Source of the DNA: Agarilytica sp045430305
GTDB lineage: Bacteria > Pseudomonadota > Gammaproteobacteria > Pseudomonadales > Cellvibrionaceae
Direction of reading: 5' to 3'
Length of the DNA: 64,000 nt
NCBI GenBank assembly: GCA_045430305.1
Contig: JAILXW010000003.1
Span: 124,001-188,000 of the forward strand
The translations under genes and the position numbers were made by a program. This document shows positions 61,417-64,000 of the stretch, piece after piece. Numbering within the stretch: position 1 is the stretch's first letter; each line of letters opens with the position of its first letter. The notes beneath the pieces were generated by a model. That model had not been told where the DNA came from, searched no databases, and saw only the letters and a list, made by a program, of their open reading frames with translations.

Positions 61417-62262
61417 CTAACGGTAGACAACGTGAGGGTCGGGATAGTTCGCTTCCTGCAAGCGTTGGCGCAACTGTAAGACCTGTAAATTATCCTTAAA
61501 AGGGCCAACCTGTACCTTATATATCTCTGGTCGCTTTTTAGACGGCACAATACTAATACCGAGCGACGTTAACCCGGCTAGCTTTTGCTTGAACGCCTGT
61601 GCGGAATCTTGCCGGCCAAATGCCCCCACCTGTAAATATGTGTTTTCTGGCAGCGCATAGCCAGCAGAGTTTTTCGGGCTTGGTGCGGCCGGCTCATTGC
61701 CAGCCCGCTTTTGTTCTGCAGGATAGGTACTTTTCGCCTGAAATTTATCCGGGTCCAGATATTCCAAGCTTACTTTGGCTGTGCCGGAGTTCTCGAAGCC
61801 AAGCTTTTTCGCTGCGGTGTAGGTAAGGTCAATAACTCGATCACCATGGAAAGGGCCACGATCATTTACCCGAACGATCACACTGCGATAGTTATTCAAA
61901 TTTGTTACACGCACATAACTCGGAATCGGCAAAGTTTTGTGCGCCGCGGTCATGCCATACATATCGTAAAGTTCGCCATTGGCAGTGCGTCGACCATGAA
62001 ACTTTTTGCCGTACCAAGATGCTACCCCACGCGCTTTATAGCCGCGCGGGTCTTGCATAACGCGATAAGTTTTGCCCAAAACTTTATACGGGCTGGAATT
62101 ACCCGCTTTGGTGCGAATTTCATGACGCGGAACTGGCTCTTGAATATGAGACACATCAAGCGGGCGCGCGGGCCCGGAATCTTTCTCTTCTGCAACATAC
62201 ATCGTACTACACGCAGAAAAAGCAATACTGCTGACTAAAATCAGTAAGCGAACACACTTCAT
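61417..62262 (-). CDS. rlpA: septal ring lytic transglycosylase RlpA
   Basis: 281 residues. Lipobox FSAC (lipoprotein), double-psi beta-barrel catalytic domain at about 75-170 (ARGVASWYGKKFHGRRTANG, MTAAHKTLPIPSYVRVTN, VIVRVNDRGPFHGDRVIDL with the catalytic Asp), and a C-terminal SPOR domain at about 205-280 (TYLQVGAFGRQDSAQAFKQK) that targets denuded glycan at septa. It cleaves glycan lacking stem peptides. It follows mltB by 13 bases, the usual order. Confidence 0.95.
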   Translation of the reverse strand: MKCVRLLILVSSIAFSACSTMYVAEEKDSGPARPLDVSHIQEPVPRHEIRTKAGNSSPYKVLGKTYRVMQDPRGYKARGVASWYGKKFHGRRTANGELYDMYGMTAAHKTLPIPSYVRVTNLNNYRSVIVRVNDRGPFHGDRVIDLTYTAAKKLGFENSGTAKVSLEYLDPDKFQAKSTYPAEQKRAGNEPAAPSPKNSAGYALPENTYLQVGAFGRQDSAQAFKQKLAGLTSLGISIVPSKKRPEIYKVQVGPFKDNLQVLQLRQRLQEANYPDPHVVYR

Positions 62263-62275
62263 ATATATTTAACTT

Positions 62276-63265
62276 TTATTGCGCACCGGCCGAGGCGCTA
62301 ACGCGCTGCTTAATTTCTTGACTTAAATGCCATACAGCCATGGCATATAAGTGGCTACGGTTGTATCGGGTAATAACGTAAAAATTATCGAAGCCTATCC
62401 AAAACTCTTTGCCATTATCACCGACAAACGAAAGCGGGACCGCTTTCAGATCCTGAGGAAAATCGCCCATAGGTGCAAACCCTGACGCTTTTATCTCTTC
62501 CAGAGTAAGCGCAGGTCGTTTTTTAGAATTTAGAATCGCCTCATCGAATTCACCCAAGACCTTTGCTTTTGTAAAGACAGGCTGCCCCTCCTTCCATTTG
62601 TGCGCTTTAAAATAATTTGCCACACTGCCAATAGCATCCGCCGGGTTCTTCCAGATATCGACTTTATCATCGCCATCAAAATCTACCGCGTAGGCGCGAT
62701 AACTGCTTGGAATAAACTGACCATACCCCATAGCCCCAGCATAAGACCCATAAAGACTCACCGGGTCTTGTTCTTGTTCGCGCACCATCAACATGAACGC
62801 TTCGAGCTGACCGAGAAAAAACTTGCCTCGTTTTGGATAATCAAACCCTAAAGTAGCCAGAGCATCAAGAACACGATATTTACCGGCGTGGCGGCCGTAG
62901 CGTGTTTCAACACCTATGATCGCGACAATAATTTCAGGGGCAACGGCAAACTTCTCTGACGCGGCCTCGATAATAGCTTTGTGTTGATTCCAAAATTCTA
63001 CACCCTGCTTAATACGCGATTCTTGAACAAATATATCGCGATACTCAAACCACTCTTTGGTTTTTTCAGCGGGGCGCGATATTGCTTCTAGGATCGATTC
63101 CTTACGTTCAGCCTGAGCAAGCAAGGCGTTTACTGCTTTCGCATCAAACTTATGCTCATTGACCATTTTATCAACAAAAGCCTGCGCTCCCGCATGTTTA
63201 GAATAGTCCGCCCAAACAGATTGAGATAAAAATGCAAAAAAACCAAAAGCTATTAATATTTTCAA
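62276..63265 (-). CDS. mltB: membrane-bound lytic murein transglycosylase B
   Basis: 329 residues. Signal peptide without a lipobox Cys (LIAFGFFAFLSQSVWA), so this copy may be soluble periplasmic. Catalytic Glu in AIIGVETRYGRHAGKYRVLD near residue 115, then YAGAMGYGQFIPSSYRAYAV and VDFDGDDKVDIWKNPADAIG, the GH103 pattern. The first catalytic Glu and the GQFIPSS loop are intact. It lies between rodA and rlpA. Confidence 0.95.
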   Translation of the reverse strand: MKILIAFGFFAFLSQSVWADYSKHAGAQAFVDKMVNEHKFDAKAVNALLAQAERKESILEAISRPAEKTKEWFEYRDIFVQESRIKQGVEFWNQHKAIIEAASEKFAVAPEIIVAIIGVETRYGRHAGKYRVLDALATLGFDYPKRGKFFLGQLEAFMLMVREQEQDPVSLYGSYAGAMGYGQFIPSSYRAYAVDFDGDDKVDIWKNPADAIGSVANYFKAHKWKEGQPVFTKAKVLGEFDEAILNSKKRPALTLEEIKASGFAPMGDFPQDLKAVPLSFVGDNGKEFWIGFDNFYVITRYNRSHLYAMAVWHLSQEIKQRVSASAGAQ

Positions 63266-63353
63266 AATATTCCTCTTTTTATCATTACAGCAATTTAAAT
63301 ATTAAATTCAACTACCAAGCCTCAGACGCCATCAGTCACTAATTAGGTTCTGC

Positions 63354-63408
63354 ACCTATGGTTTTTTAACCATAGGTTTCGTAACTATAGATTTCGAAGC
63401 TATAGGTT
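63354..63408. repeat. 15-base degenerate tandem repeat with an inverted arm
   Basis: Three units of 15 bases follow one another at 63364-63378, 63379-63393 and 63394-63408 (the last is TCGAAGCTATAGGTT). ACCTATGGTT at 63354-63363 is an inverted copy of the first and forms a 10-base-arm hairpin with 63368-63377. It fills the gap between the rodA stop and mltB. Confidence 0.75.
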
Positions 63409-63414
63409 CCTTCA

Positions 63415-64000
63415 CTACAAGGTGACTTTTTTCTTTTCTGTTGCAATCGCCATCAGAATACCAAACCCCGTCATCAAGGTAACGATCGACGTACCACCAA
63501 GGCTTACCAGTGGTAGCGGTACACCAACCACAGGCAGCAACCCCGACACCATGCCGACATTAACAAAAACATAGACAAAGAATGTGAGAGTAATACTCCC
63601 CGCCAGCAAACGATTAAATGTATGTTGTGCCGCCCAGGCTATAAACAAACCACGTGAAATAATAAGCAAGTATAGAAAAATTAGAGCGATAACACCGAGC
63701 AAACCAAATTCTTCCCCCAAGACGGCGATAATAAAGTCGGTATGGCTTTCCGGAAGAAAATCTAACTGTGATTGCGTCCCCTTAAGCCAACCCTTACCGT
63801 CTACGCCTCCAGAACCAATCGCCGTTTTTGACTGAATAATATTCCACCCAGCCCCTAAACGATCTGCTTCAGGGTCTAGCAGTGTAAGTACGCGCTGCTT
63901 TTGATAATCTTTCAAGACAAATAGCCACATCGGCCATATGCCAGCAGCAGCCGTAGCGATGCTGCCAATAATGTAACGCCAACGCAAACCCGACAAAAAC
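63415..64000 (-). CDS. rodA: rod-shape protein RodA (partial, 5' end beyond the window)
   Basis: The C-terminal ~195 residues of a SEDS glycosyltransferase; the start lies beyond base 64000. Visible: WNIIQSKTAIGSGGVDGKGW, GTQSQLDFLPESHTDFIIAV and LGEEFGLLGVIAL, which are the RodA signature loop, and VSGLLPVVGVPLPLVSLGGTSIV. The pattern GTQSQLDFLPE separates RodA from FtsW. It polymerises glycan strands for cell elongation with PBP2. The order rodA-mltB-rlpA is standard. Confidence 0.95.
   Translation of the reverse strand, partial: FLSGLRWRYIIGSIATAAAGIWPMWLFVLKDYQKQRVLTLLDPEADRLGAGWNIIQSKTAIGSGGVDGKGWLKGTQSQLDFLPESHTDFIIAVLGEEFGLLGVIALIFLYLLIISRGLFIAWAAQHTFNRLLAGSITLTFFVYVFVNVGMVSGLLPVVGVPLPLVSLGGTSIVTLMTGFGILMAIATEKKKVTL

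Overview
The window looks like a chromosomal segment of a free-living, motile gammaproteobacterium, most likely marine and near the Cellvibrionales/Pseudomonadales. The grounds are gene order and gene content: a sodium-type PomAB stator next to xseB-ispA, hisI-hisE-tatABC, leuS-lptE-holA, lipA/lipB-ybeD-dacA-rlpA-mltB-rodA, 6S RNA directly upstream of fau, and tesA divergent from an ybbA-ybbP pair. There are no rRNA or tRNA genes, no CRISPR array, and no transposase or integrase that I can recognise. The placement is by inference, not by database search.

Layout. 1-3.1 kb: two unrelated acyl-CoA dehydrogenases, convergent on a shared terminator; the first is translationally coupled to a gene that lies mostly off the left edge. 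3.3-19.4 kb (accessory block): a 2344-residue secreted modular protein (SPRY-like, Ig-like, calcium-binding and lectin-like modules in ~1.1 kb repeats), a lipoprotein fusing a PQQ sugar dehydrogenase to a diheme cytochrome through a Pro/Thr repeat linker, a one-module C-A-T-TE peptide synthetase whose adenylation pocket reads as glycine, and a cytoplasmic beta-glucuronidase. 19.4-26.3 kb: 6S RNA and fau, a small membrane protein, tesA/ybbA/ybbP, a GNAT acetyltransferase and an HNH endonuclease. 26.3-31.6 kb: a probable GacA-controlled Rsm-type small RNA, a PilZ protein in line with pomA-pomB, xseB-ispA and hisI-hisE.

31.6-41 kb: tatABC, a tyrosine/acid-rich lipoprotein, a proline iminopeptidase, and an RstAB-like two-component system in one operon with a DUF3019 protein and a MipA/OmpV barrel. 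That operon faces a beta-propeller lipoprotein across an intergenic region carrying two inverted RstA-box-like sites. 41-51 kb: SRPBCC protein, dtd, a small membrane protein, pxpABC (5-oxoprolinase), a histidine kinase paired with a REC-GGDEF-EAL regulator, a CPXCG protein, a NIT-like sensor candidate and a DUF4399 protein. 51-64 kb: leuS-lptE-holA, a GNAT + GGDEF/EAL pair, and the lipoate and cell-wall-elongation genes up to rodA, which is cut by the right edge.

How the parts connect: several genes point to c-di-GMP and Gac/Rsm control of motility versus attachment (PilZ beside the stator genes, two GGDEF/EAL proteins with degenerate GGDEF sites, and the Rsm-like RNA). The RstAB-MipA-DUF3019-propeller group looks like an envelope-stress regulon with its own operator pair. 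The strongest unannotated items are the Rsm-like RNA with its upstream TGTAGG-N6-CCTACA palindrome (26682-26878), the RstA-like boxes (38692-38761), the glycine-type single-module NRPS, and small genes at 20686-20826 and perhaps 26371-26520.
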